13,402 nucleotides of DNA from Pseudomonadota bacterium (GTDB lineage: Bacteria > Myxococcota > UBA9042 > PHBI01), in NCBI GenBank assembly GCA_005788935.1, contig SYAK01000425.1, positions 1 to 13,402 on the forward strand. Direction: 5' to 3'. The stretch's first letter is position 1; the number at the start of each line of letters is the position of its first letter. The notes under the pieces were generated by a model. It was not told the DNA's origin. It saw only the letters and a program-made list of their open reading frames with translations, and did no database searches. Made by a program: the position numbers and the translations under genes. Positions 1 through 9,131 of the stretch are shown in pieces.

Positions 1-93
1 GATGACCAAGATGAAAAGGGCGTACACCGGCGTCGGCACCTCAAAGGGGCGCTCCTGACCAATCAGGCCGAAATCCTTTGGCACGCCGCGCAC
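1..93 (-). CDS. Possible N-terminus of a membrane protein, running off the left edge
   Basis: On the minus strand, a GTG at 93-91 opens a 31-codon reading frame that continues past the window edge. It reads VRGVPKDFGLIGQERPFEVP and then TPVYALFILVI, which is a short polar N-terminus followed by the start of a hydrophobic, membrane-like segment. The GTG is the only usual start after the in-frame stop at 105-103, apart from another GTG nine bases downstream. An AGCGG stretch a few bases upstream is a weak ribosome binding site. The gene would be divergent from the membrane-protein gene at 164. I do not recognise the family. The competing plus-strand reading of the same bases is an 18-codon peptide ending in TGA at 56-58 and looks less protein-like. 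Confidence is low because only 31 codons are visible. Confidence 0.3.
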   Translation of the reverse strand, partial: MRGVPKDFGLIGQERPFEVPTPVYALFILVI

Positions 94-163
94 GGTACCC
101 GCTCACCGCCTGCAGGCCGGCAACCGGTTCCACCTGCTGCTCGAATGCCTCCCCGTCGCCGTC

Positions 164-937
164 GTGCTCGCGACTGCCAAGTACGGCCTCGATGTGTGGC
201 TCGGCGGCGGCGCTCCGTGGGGTTGGCTCGAGTACAACTCGGACCTCAACGTCATCTTCACGGCCGTCGTCTTCATCATGGGCTTCGTGCTCGGCGGGAC
301 GCTGACCGACTTCAAGGAAGCCGAGCGTCTGCCGGGAGAAGTCGCGAGCCAGCTCGAGATCCTCGAGGACTGGATGACGGAGTGCGTCGCTCAACAGCAC
401 GCTCACGGCGACAAGGACGGGCGAGACCGGCTCGACGAGCGGGCCGTCCTCGGCGAGGTCCTGACCACGACCGACGCCATCGTCGGGTGGTTCGAAAGTC
501 GCGACAAGAAGTCCGAGAACATCTACCCCGCCATCAAGCGCCTCGACGCGCAGGTCAAGGCGATGGCGGCCTATCCGAGCCTCAAGGGCATCACGGTCCG
601 CGTCTACGGGGATCTGAACGCCCTCCGGAAGGCTGTGGCCCGCGCCTACACCATCGCGCGCACCGACTTCCTCGGGACTGCTTACACGCTGTTCGAGGTG
701 TTCATCGTCGCGCTCTTCCTGCTGCTGCTCGCATGCAAGTTCAAGTCGATCGTCACCGCGAGCGTGGTGACCGGCTTCATGTCCCTGACCTACTGGTATC
801 TTTACCGACTCATCCGGGACGTCGACAACCCTTTCGGCTACGGTGAGGGTCACAACGAGGTCAGCCTCCACCTGCTGACGCGATTCCGCGAACGTCTCGC
901 TGCCCGCATCGCGGCACTCGCCCTGCCTGCGGCCTGA
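164..937 (+). CDS. Bestrophin-like (DUF4239-like) integral membrane protein
   Basis: A 257-residue protein from GTG 164. Residues 28-47 form a clear membrane segment (LNVIFTAVVFIMGFVLGGTL). A mostly polar region of about 120 residues follows, then two further membrane segments near 172-191 and 196-214, and a DNPFGY motif at 221-226. Two membrane segments, a soluble loop, two membrane segments and a final D-x-PF motif match the bestrophin-like DUF4239 layout. An anion-channel role would be inference from the bestrophin relationship, and I see no catalytic residues. The start is doubtful. The frame stays open upstream of 164 back to a TGA at 56-58 and encodes NRFHLLLECLPVAV, which looks like the beginning of the first membrane helix. 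No ATG, GTG or TTG lies there in frame; the only near-start is CTG at 110. There is also no Shine-Dalgarno before 164. A probable terminator follows at 983-1019. Confidence 0.7.
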   Translation: MLATAKYGLDVWLGGGAPWGWLEYNSDLNVIFTAVVFIMGFVLGGTLTDFKEAERLPGEVASQLEILEDWMTECVAQQHAHGDKDGRDRLDERAVLGEVLTTTDAIVGWFESRDKKSENIYPAIKRLDAQVKAMAAYPSLKGITVRVYGDLNALRKAVARAYTIARTDFLGTAYTLFEVFIVALFLLLLACKFKSIVTASVVTGFMSLTYWYLYRLIRDVDNPFGYGEGHNEVSLHLLTRFRERLAARIAALALPAA

Positions 938-982
938 GGTTGCGGCCGTCCGGAGCGACCAGCTCGGGCGGTCTCGGCTGGA

Positions 983-1019
983 CCGCGGGTGGCTTCCGAC
1001 GGCCACGCGGAACTTTTTT
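983..1019 (+). terminator. Rho-independent terminator after the bestrophin-like gene
   Basis: CCGC (983-986), a GG bulge, then GTGGC (989-993) pair with GCCAC (1002-1006) and GCGG (1007-1010) across the 8-base loop TTCCGACG. This gives nine GC-rich pairs. After AAC comes a run of six T at 1014-1019, a classic hairpin plus U-tract. It ends about 80 bases after the stop at 937 and about 50 bases before the next ATG, so it should separate the two transcripts. Confidence 0.6.
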
Positions 1020-1056
1020 CGAGGCGGGGCGTCCAAGCCGGGTCTCATGCACCCCC

Positions 1057-1060
1057 GGAG
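1057..1060 (+). promoter_or_regulatory. Ribosome binding site GGAG that favours the ATG at 1068
   Basis: GGAG lies seven bases before ATG 1068 and downstream of the alternative ATG 1047, which has no well-spaced Shine-Dalgarno. The start at 1068 also gives a tighter signal peptide (MMPFPQARTLSAL...). The same GGAG with 5-8 base spacing precedes several other genes in this window. Confidence 0.55.
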
Positions 1061-1067
1061 CCCCGCC

Positions 1068-4000
1068 ATGATGCCATTCCCTCAGGCTCGAACCCTCTCT
1101 GCGCTCGTCCCTGCATCCGTGGCGTGGGCCTGCGCATCCCTGGCGTGGGCCTGCGCGCCAGCGCCCATCGTCACCCTCGACGGTCCTGACAGCTCGACCC
1201 AGTCCCGGGCGGGGCAGGGGCCCGTCGAGGTCCGTGCCCCTGTCCCGTCGCCGCAGGCCACGCCGCGTCTCGTCATCGCCAGCGACCCGCGACGTGGCCC
1301 GCTGAAGGACGTCACCGTCGCGCGCGTCGCGGTCGAGGCCCAGGTCGTCGGCCACCTCGGCGAGACCCGCATGACGCTGACCTTCAGCAACCCGAACGAC
1401 TTGGCGCTCGCGGGCGACCTCGTCTTCCCACTGCCGCCCGAGGCGACCGTCAGCGGCTATGCCCTCGACGTCGCGGGGCGGATGGTCGATGGGGTCGTCG
1501 TGCCGAAAGACGAGGCGCGTCGGGTCTTCGAGCTCGAGGTCCGCAAGGGGGTCGACCCGGGCCTCGTCGAGCACACGCGCGGCAACGTCTTCCAGACCCG
1601 CGTCTTCCCGATCCCGGCCCGTGGCACCCGCACCATCCGACTCGCCTGGGTGGGGCCCCTCGAGCAGCAGGGCGCTGAACAGCGCTACCACCTCCCGCTC
1701 GCGTTCCCCGACCGTCTCACCGAGGCGACCATACGAATCGATGTCCTCTCGCCCGACGCGCCGGCTCGCCTCGAGACGAGCCCCGGCCTGAAGCTCGCCT
1801 TTGACGGACGCCAGGTCGCCGAGACAACGCTGCGTGACCGCCCGCTCGTCGAGGACCTGCGTGTCATCGTGCCAGCCCGTCCCTCGACCGCCCTCATCCA
1901 GACCAGCGCCAGCGGTCGTTTGGCCGGCGGGACCTGGTTTTCGGTGCGTGAGAGCGTGCCGCCGCCCGCAGATCTGCCGCCGCTCGCCATCCGCCGCGTC
2001 GCGCTGCTGTGGGACGCCTCGATGTCACGCCGTGAAGCCGACCGGGAGCGCGAGGTGCGGCTGCTGTCGACCTGGCTCCGCGGGCTGGGCGAGGTTCAGG
2101 TGGACTTGACAGTCTTTCGCGACGTCGTCAGCCCGGCAGAGTCGTTCGCCATCCCGTCCCGCCTCGCCGACCTTGAGGGCCGCCTCCGTGGGCTCACCCT
2201 CGATGGGGCGACCCGCCTCGATCTCCTCGCCCAGCTCGCGCTACAGCCAAAGGCCGACGCCATCGTCGTCGTCAGCGACGGTCTCGCGACCCTCGGGCCG
2301 ACCCCCGACCTGCGCCTCCCCGCCCCGGCCTGGTTCCTGAGCTCGTCGCAGGTCGCGGCCCATGCGACCCTCAAGGCCTTCGCGGCCGCCAACGGTGGGG
2401 CCTTCCATGACCTGCCCCGGGTCCAGGACGCGGACGTGCTCGCCTCTCTCGGGCGCCCGGTCTGGTCACTGTTGGCGGCTGAAATCATCCACGGGAGCGG
2501 GGATGTCCGGCCGGTCGGGCCTGAGCCTGTGACGGGCCCGGTCCACGTGTCGGGCCAGATGCTGACCCCGGAGATCGCGCTCAAGCTGAGCTTCGGCGTG
2601 CCTGGCCAGCCAGCCCGCGTGACGCGCGTCCACCAGCTGCGGCGCGAGGACGGTTCCAGGCCGGGCGAGGCGCTGCGCTTCGCCTGGGCGCAGTCCCGCC
2701 TCAACGAGCTCGCGGCTGACCCGACCCGCAACGCCGAGGCCATCCGTCTGCTCGGTGAGACCCACGGCCTTGTGACGCCCGGGACCTCCCTGATCGTCCT
2801 CGAGACCCTCGAGCAGTACCTCACGCATGACATCGAGCCGCCAGACACGTGGCCCGAAATGCACGCCGAGTGGCACACGGCGCGGTCCGCCCGCGCGAAG
2901 GCGCAGTCCGAGAGCGCCGAGGTGCGCCTGCGGGAGGTCGCCGAGGCCTGGGCGCAGGAGTTGGCCTGGTACGCCAAGGATTTCAGGCCCGTTCCCGTTC
3001 GACCGGTCAAGGCGCAGGGGCCGATGGGTGGCCGGGCTCAGGAAGCGTTCGGAAGGGGCATGGGCTCAGGCGGCATGGGCTTCACGGGCGATGGCCAGGG
3101 CGGCGGTGGCGGCTTTGGCTCGCGCGGGATCAGGGAGCTTGGGGCTGGTGCCGCGAGCCCCGCCTCACCGCCATCGCGCGAACTCGCGAAGGACGCTGCG
3201 GAGGAGGAGACAGCCCTCGAACCACAGGCGCCGCAGGCGACCATCGCCATCCGCCCGTGGGACCCCGAGGTCCCGTGGACGAAGGCCCTGAAGGCCGAGC
3301 AGGGTGACCTCGAGGCGCGCTACCTCGCCCTCCGCGACGTGCACGGTGAGGCCCCGTCCTTCTACCTCGACGTCGCCGAGTTCTTCCTGACCCGTGGCGA
3401 CCGGGCGCTCGGGCTGCGGATCCTGTCGAACCTCGCCGAGCTGCGCCTCGACGAGCCCGCCCTTCTCCGTGTGCTCGGGCATCGCTTGGCCCAGCTCGAC
3501 GCGCTCGACCTCGCGGTCTTCGTCTTCGAGCACGTCAAGACCCTGCGCCCAGAGGAGCCGCAGAGCTTCCGGGATCTCGCCCTCGTTCTCGGGCGCCGCG
3601 GCCTCGCACCGAAGTCGCAGCCCGACGACCTGGCGCGCGCTGTCGGCCTGCTCGCGGAGGTCGTCAAGCGCCGGTGGGACCGGTTCGAGGGCATCGAGAT
3701 CATCGCGCTCCACGAGATGAACCGCCTCATCGCGCTCGCACGGCCGGGCACCCTCGGGCCGCTCCCGCTCGACGCGCGCGTCATCCACGCGACGCCGCTC
3801 GACCTGCGGATCACGATGAGCTGGGACGCGGACCTGACCGACATGGACATCCACGTCCTCGACCCGCGCGGCGAGGAGGCCCTCTTCAGCAACAACCTCA
3901 CGGCCATCGGCGGGCGGGTCTCGCGCGACTTCACCCAGGGCTACGGCCCCGAGACCTTCAGCTTGCGGAAGGCCATCCGTGGCGCCTACGAGGTCAAGAC

Positions 4001-4160
4001 GCGCTTTTTCGCCTCCGACGCGCTCGCCCTGGCCGGCTCGGTCACGCTGCAGGTTGAGCTCGTGACCGACTGGGGGCGCCCGACCGAGACGCGGCAGGCC
4101 ATGACGCTGCGGCTCACCGAGGCGAAGGAGGACTTCGTCGTCGGACGCGTGTCCTTCTGA
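1068..4160 (+). CDS. Exported VIT / von Willebrand A / DUF2135 domain protein
   Basis: 1030 residues from ATG 1068 (1037 from ATG 1047). An export signal at about 1-30 contains two AWAC motifs. Either cysteine might be lipidated, but tryptophan before alanine is a poor lipobox. Residues about 75-205 form a VIT domain, with typical text such as PGLVEHTRGNVFQTRVFPIP. Residues about 308-475 form a vWA domain with a complete MIDAS: DASMS at 316-320, threonine 382 in GATRLD, and aspartate 404 in SDGLA. A glycine-rich linker (about 650-700) and a helical, TPR-like stretch (about 738-880) follow. The C-terminus (about 908-1030) is DUF2135-like with DLTDMDIHVLDPRG, whose aspartates (922, 925, 927) could bind metal. 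VIT-vWA proteins usually mediate metal-dependent protein contacts at the cell surface or in the periplasm, so adhesion or envelope scaffolding is the likely role. The partner is unknown. The gene has its own spacer on both sides. Confidence 0.92.
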   Translation: MMPFPQARTLSALVPASVAWACASLAWACAPAPIVTLDGPDSSTQSRAGQGPVEVRAPVPSPQATPRLVIASDPRRGPLKDVTVARVAVEAQVVGHLGETRMTLTFSNPNDLALAGDLVFPLPPEATVSGYALDVAGRMVDGVVVPKDEARRVFELEVRKGVDPGLVEHTRGNVFQTRVFPIPARGTRTIRLAWVGPLEQQGAEQRYHLPLAFPDRLTEATIRIDVLSPDAPARLETSPGLKLAFDGRQVAETTLRDRPLVEDLRVIVPARPSTALIQTSASGRLAGGTWFSVRESVPPPADLPPLAIRRVALLWDASMSRREADREREVRLLSTWLRGLGEVQVDLTVFRDVVSPAESFAIPSRLADLEGRLRGLTLDGATRLDLLAQLALQPKADAIVVVSDGLATLGPTPDLRLPAPAWFLSSSQVAAHATLKAFAAANGGAFHDLPRVQDADVLASLGRPVWSLLAAEIIHGSGDVRPVGPEPVTGPVHVSGQMLTPEIALKLSFGVPGQPARVTRVHQLRREDGSRPGEALRFAWAQSRLNELAADPTRNAEAIRLLGETHGLVTPGTSLIVLETLEQYLTHDIEPPDTWPEMHAEWHTARSARAKAQSESAEVRLREVAEAWAQELAWYAKDFRPVPVRPVKAQGPMGGRAQEAFGRGMGSGGMGFTGDGQGGGGGFGSRGIRELGAGAASPASPPSRELAKDAAEEETALEPQAPQATIAIRPWDPEVPWTKALKAEQGDLEARYLALRDVHGEAPSFYLDVAEFFLTRGDRALGLRILSNLAELRLDEPALLRVLGHRLAQLDALDLAVFVFEHVKTLRPEEPQSFRDLALVLGRRGLAPKSQPDDLARAVGLLAEVVKRRWDRFEGIEIIALHEMNRLIALARPGTLGPLPLDARVIHATPLDLRITMSWDADLTDMDIHVLDPRGEEALFSNNLTAIGGRVSRDFTQGYGPETFSLRKAIRGAYEVKTRFFASDALALAGSVTLQVELVTDWGRPTETRQAMTLRLTEAKEDFVVGRVSF
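1113..1154 (+). repeat. In-frame 21-bp tandem duplication in the signal peptide
   Basis: Two adjacent 21-bp units, 1113-1133 and 1134-1154, differ at one base (the seventh, G versus C). They encode ASVAWAC and ASLAWAC in the hydrophobic core and cleavage region of the signal peptide of the VIT-vWA protein. The duplication is in frame and recent-looking, and it doubles the candidate lipidation cysteine. Confidence 0.9.
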
Positions 4161-4214
4161 GGACCTGAGGCGCGCGCCAGCTGCCGGCCCTGCCTGACTG
4201 AGGGTTCATTCATT

Positions 4215-4281
4215 CCGAGCAGGTGCTCGGCCTGCGTCCGATCGGACGGGGGGTGCGAACGCTTGCTGGCCGGTCGGACCG
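4215..4281. promoter_or_regulatory. Cluster of three palindromes upstream of a promoter
   Basis: Three inverted repeats lie in 67 bases: CCGAGCAGGTGCTCGG (4215-4230, 7-bp arms), CGTCCGATCGGACG (4235-4248, a perfect 14-bp palindrome) and CGGTCGGACCG (4271-4281, 5-bp arms about a central G). The last ends two bases before the candidate -35 box at 4283, and the second and third share TCGGAC. They could be operator sites for the downstream porin/OmpA operon. The first two could instead form a terminator for the gene ending at 4160, but no T tract follows either one. Confidence 0.45.
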
Positions 4282-4282
4282 A

Positions 4283-4312
4283 TTGACAGACGACCTCGGG
4301 TGCTCGTACCGT
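4283..4312 (+). promoter_or_regulatory. Sigma70-like promoter for the beta-barrel/OmpA operon
   Basis: A perfect TTGACA (4283-4288) is followed after 18 bases by TACCGT (4307-4312), which keeps the T, A and final T of the -10 consensus. Transcription would begin near 4319-4320, giving a leader of about 23 bases to ATG 4343. This argues against an in-frame ATG at 4223, which lies upstream of the promoter. Confidence 0.5.
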
Positions 4313-4330
4313 CTAGCGGTCCGTGCCGCC

Positions 4331-4335
4331 GAGGT
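4331..4335 (+). promoter_or_regulatory. Ribosome binding site GAGGT for ATG 4343
   Basis: GAGGT sits seven bases before ATG 4343. It lies downstream of the candidate promoter and just ahead of a codon run encoding a typical signal peptide, so it fixes the start at 4343 rather than at the upstream in-frame ATG 4223. Confidence 0.55.
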
Positions 4336-4342
4336 CGTCCGC

Positions 4343-5284
4343 ATGTCGAGCCAGCCCGCCCGTCTCGCCTTCATCCTGTCGTCGAGCCTCTGCGCCGTCG
4401 CGCCAGGGCTCGCAGCCCGCGCCGAACCGGGCCCTGACCGCGCGAGTCGCGTGGTGGTCGTCCCGGCCGAGTCCGTGCCAGTCGAGGCCCCGCGCCCGGC
4501 GCGCCTCGTGATGGGCCTGAAGTTCGGAGGCGGTGGCACGCTCTGGGACCAGCCCGAGGACACCGTCCTGTCGACGTTCCGGCGGGACGCGGGGGCGGCT
4601 CCCGAAGACTTCACCGTCCCTATCTTCAATGAGACGCGCGGCGGCTACACGCTCGCCTCGGGCTTCTTCGTCGAGGGGATCTTCTTCGAGCACCTCGGGC
4701 TCGAGGTCGGGCTCCAGTTCGTGCAGCACAACCTGCTCGAGACCATCGCCTGGACCTACACCGAGACGACCATCACGAACGGCAACGCATCGAGCGTCTC
4801 GTACAAGGCCGACTCCGAGCAGACCCTCAAGTGGACCGCGGTCCACATCCCCATCATGCTCAAGGCGGTCGTCCCGACGGGCTCGACCCGCGTGTCGCTC
4901 GGCGTTGGCCCCGAGCTCGCGCTGACCTCATGGGGCAAGTCGACCTTCCGCATCACCGACGGCGGCGTCGACGACGGGCAGGGCGGGGTGCAGCTGCCGG
5001 GCTCGCGCTCGGCCCTGAGGGGCGTCGACTACCGTCTGCGCGACAGCGTCTATGTCGCTGTGGCCTTCGGGATCGAGATCACCGCGGGGGACTTCGTCGT
5101 CCCGATCGATCTCCACTGGGGCTACAACCTCAGTCAGCCCAAGGATTATCGCGAGCGCGTCGCCATCGACGAGGCGACCATCCCGACCGATCTCACCCCG
5201 AACGTCCACCCCGCGTCGGTCGAGCTGCAGACGCGCGACACGATGTACGGCGGGCTGCGCATCGGGCTCGCCTACCAGTTCTGA
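4343..5284 (+). CDS. Outer-membrane beta-barrel protein (PorT/OMP_b-brl type)
   Basis: 313 residues from ATG 4343. The N-terminus MSSQPARLAFILSSSLCAVA ends in LAARAE, a signal peptide with an A-x-A cleavage site. The mature chain alternates amphipathic strands and polar turns, for example LGLEVGLQFVQHN, VHIPIMLKAVVP, STRVSLGVGPELALTS and DSVYVAVAFGIEITAG. It ends in GLRIGLAYQF, a terminal strand with the C-terminal phenylalanine recognised by the BAM machinery. This supports an outer-membrane barrel. No substrate can be assigned. It is followed 37 bases later by the OmpA-family gene on the same strand, so both probably share the promoter at 4283. The frame extends upstream to ATG 4223, but that segment is arginine-rich, overlaps the promoter and would bury the signal peptide, so I rejected it. 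Confidence 0.82.
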   Translation: MSSQPARLAFILSSSLCAVAPGLAARAEPGPDRASRVVVVPAESVPVEAPRPARLVMGLKFGGGGTLWDQPEDTVLSTFRRDAGAAPEDFTVPIFNETRGGYTLASGFFVEGIFFEHLGLEVGLQFVQHNLLETIAWTYTETTITNGNASSVSYKADSEQTLKWTAVHIPIMLKAVVPTGSTRVSLGVGPELALTSWGKSTFRITDGGVDDGQGGVQLPGSRSALRGVDYRLRDSVYVAVAFGIEITAGDFVVPIDLHWGYNLSQPKDYRERVAIDEATIPTDLTPNVHPASVELQTRDTMYGGLRIGLAYQF

Positions 5285-5321
5285 TTCCTTGCGCTGAGCT
5301 CCGAGCGAGCGTGGAGAAGAC

Positions 5322-7337
<2,016 letters not shown>

Positions 7338-7430
7338 CCGCGCTGGCGGGACCTGGGCCCCCCTGGGCCGAGGCGGTCCGGGGTCTGCGCGTCGTTGCCA
7401 AGCGTCCGTGGATGCGCTAGCCCCCCCTGC

Positions 7431-8189
7431 ATGCCGAACGCCGCCCTCGTCGCCGTACGCCGCGCTGTCCGTGTCTGTCTCGCCATGGCGCTCGTCGCCG
7501 GGCCCGCGGCCTGCGGCCGTCCAGCCGAGGGCCCGGATGGACCGCGGGTCGTGACGACGTCGCTTGGCGCCGTCGAGCCGCTCGTCGAGGTCACGGTGTT
7601 CTGCGACTACCAGTGCCCCGAGTGCCGCCGGACCGAGCGGGTACTGACCCCGTTGCTGACGCACTTCCCGGTCGACGTGGCCATCCGGTATCGCGCCTTT
7701 CCGCTCGTGAGCGTCCACCCGCTCGCGCGCGACGCGGCGGTCTATGTGCTCGCGGCTACGCGTCAGGGGGGCTTCGGCTGTATTCACAGAATGCTCGTCA
7801 CGCGTCAGGACGACTGGACTTCGGATACGCCAGCCGATTTTCGCACCCGAGTGGCGGGTTTCGCTGTGGCCTGCGGGCTGGACGCGGCGCGCTTCGAGGC
7901 GGATGCTGGCGATGCGGCCCTCGCCCGCGAGGTGGACGCCGACACGGCCCTCGCCCGCGACCTTGAGGCCCCCGGGACGCCGACCATCCTGGTGCATGGG
8001 CTGAAGCCCGAGCGCTGGGCGAAGCCGGGTGTCGCGACCCGCGACCTGCTCGTCCCGACGCTGCGCCGAGAGCTGCAGGCCGCCGAGGCCCTGCTCGCGG
8101 GCGGGGCGGCGCGGCGGGACATCCCGCGTCTGCTGACCGCGAAGCGCCGCGGCGAGGCCTTCGCGGGGCAGCTCTTCGGTGCGTTCTGA
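7431..8189 (+). CDS. Exported DsbA/Thioredoxin_4-like thiol oxidoreductase
   Basis: 252 residues from ATG 7431. The N-terminus is basic then hydrophobic (VRVCLAMALVAGPAACG). It may be a lipoprotein signal, but proline at -3 makes a poor lipobox. The active site reads FCDYQCPECRRTE with the CPEC pair at C62 and C65 plus an extra C58. Downstream comes YRAFPLVSVHPLARDAA, the usual DsbA/Thioredoxin_4 pattern with a histidine and an alanine-rich helix, and then APGTPTILVHG with the cis-proline at P184. The family forms or isomerises disulfides in exported proteins. No clear Shine-Dalgarno precedes ATG 7431. A weak TTGCCA (7395) / TAGCCC (7418) pair could start transcription close to the ATG, giving a leaderless mRNA. 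An in-frame TTG at 7395 is less likely. The AEC transporter gene follows after 12 bases in the same frame, and the two are probably co-transcribed. Substrate unknown; the cysteine-rich lipoprotein at 11126 is a possible client. Confidence 0.85.
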   Translation: MPNAALVAVRRAVRVCLAMALVAGPAACGRPAEGPDGPRVVTTSLGAVEPLVEVTVFCDYQCPECRRTERVLTPLLTHFPVDVAIRYRAFPLVSVHPLARDAAVYVLAATRQGGFGCIHRMLVTRQDDWTSDTPADFRTRVAGFAVACGLDAARFEADAGDAALAREVDADTALARDLEAPGTPTILVHGLKPERWAKPGVATRDLLVPTLRRELQAAEALLAGGAARRDIPRLLTAKRRGEAFAGQLFGAF

Positions 8190-8201
8190 GCGGGCGTTGA
8201 C

Positions 8202-9131
8202 GTGGCGCAACTCCTCGTCGTCGCCCTGTGTCTGCTCGCGGGGCTCCTTCTGCGGCGGCGCCCGGGCCTCCCGCTCGACGCGACCGCGGCGGCTCTGAAC
8301 ACTTTCGTCATCCACGTGCCGCTGCCAGCGCTCGTGCTGCGGCAGGTCAGCGGGCTGTCGCTTGGGCCCGAGGTCCTCGTGCCGGCGTTGGTGCCGTGGG
8401 TGGTCTTCGGGGTGTCCATCGGGCTCGTCCTGGCCGTCTCGCGTCTCTTCGCCTTTCCGCGCCCGCTGCTTGGCGCGTTGCTGCTCGTCGTGCCGCTCGG
8501 GAACACCTCCTTCGTCGGGCTGCCGCTGACGCTGGCGTGGCTCGGGCCCGAGGCCGTCCCGTGGGCGCTGCTCTACGACCAACTCGGGAGCTTCCTCGCA
8601 CTCGCGACGTGGGGGACCTGGGTCGTCGCGACCTTTGGCGAGGGGGCCGGTGTCGCGGGGCCGCCGGGGGCTTCAAAAATCATCCGGAAGATCGTGATGT
8701 TCCCGCCGTTTGTCGCGCTTGTCACGGCCGTCGGGCTATCCCTGACGCTGTCGGGCGGGCTGCCATCTGTGGTCGCCGAGGCGCTCGACCTCGTGTCGAA
8801 GGCGCTCGTCCCCGCTGTCCTGGTGGCTGTCGGGCTCAAGTGGCAGCTTCGTCTCGTGGCGGCCGACGCGGGGCCGCTGGCCGTGGCGCTCGCGCTCAAG
8901 CTGGTCGCGGCGCCGCTCGTCGCGTGGGGTGCCTTGAAGGCCCTCGGCGTCCACGGGCTGCACGCCGACGCGACGGTGCTCGAGGCGGGCATGGGGCCGA
9001 TGCTGACCGCCTGCGCGCTCGCGCTCGGAGCGGGGCTGCGGCCGTCTCTCGTCGCAGCGGTCGCTGGCTACGGGACGCTCGCCTCGCTCGGCTCGACCGG
9101 ACTGGTGCGCCTGCTGCTCCTGCCGGTCTGA
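8202..9131 (+). CDS. AEC-family transporter (auxin efflux carrier superfamily)
   Basis: 309 residues from GTG 8202, the usual length for the family. It is almost entirely hydrophobic, with about ten predicted membrane segments. The first half contains LNTFVIHVPLPALVLRQVSG and GNTSFVGLPLTLAWLG. The asparagine-containing GNTSFVGLP signature before a membrane segment is characteristic of AEC permeases. The second half repeats the fold, with ALDLVSKALVPAVLVAVGLK and ATVLEAGMGPMLTACALALG. AEC members move small carboxylates, amino acids or related metabolites, and the substrate cannot be read here. The gene starts 12 bases after the thiol oxidoreductase stop, with no strong ribosome binding site, which suggests translational coupling. 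Its stop codon (9129-9131) directly abuts the 17-bp tandem repeats. Confidence 0.88.
   Translation: MAQLLVVALCLLAGLLLRRRPGLPLDATAAALNTFVIHVPLPALVLRQVSGLSLGPEVLVPALVPWVVFGVSIGLVLAVSRLFAFPRPLLGALLLVVPLGNTSFVGLPLTLAWLGPEAVPWALLYDQLGSFLALATWGTWVVATFGEGAGVAGPPGASKIIRKIVMFPPFVALVTAVGLSLTLSGGLPSVVAEALDLVSKALVPAVLVAVGLKWQLRLVAADAGPLAVALALKLVAAPLVAWGALKALGVHGLHADATVLEAGMGPMLTACALALGAGLRPSLVAAVAGYGTLASLGSTGLVRLLLLPV

Noticed and set aside
41..1069. 342-codon minus-strand frame covering the bestrophin-like gene
   Set aside because: The plus strand has clear membrane segments and the DNPFGY motif. The minus product is charged and low-complexity and has no convincing start.
4223..4342. N-terminal extension of the beta-barrel gene to ATG 4223
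   Set aside because: It would place palindromes and the TTGACA promoter inside the coding region and hide a textbook signal peptide starting at 4343.
7356..7369. Hairpin GGCCC-CCCT-GGGCC after the OmpA gene as a terminator
   Set aside because: The stem is only five pairs and no T run follows, so this is expected by chance in DNA of this composition.
7395..7430. TTG start for the thiol oxidoreductase at 7395
   Set aside because: No ribosome binding site precedes it. It adds twelve residues before an otherwise normal signal peptide beginning at ATG 7431.
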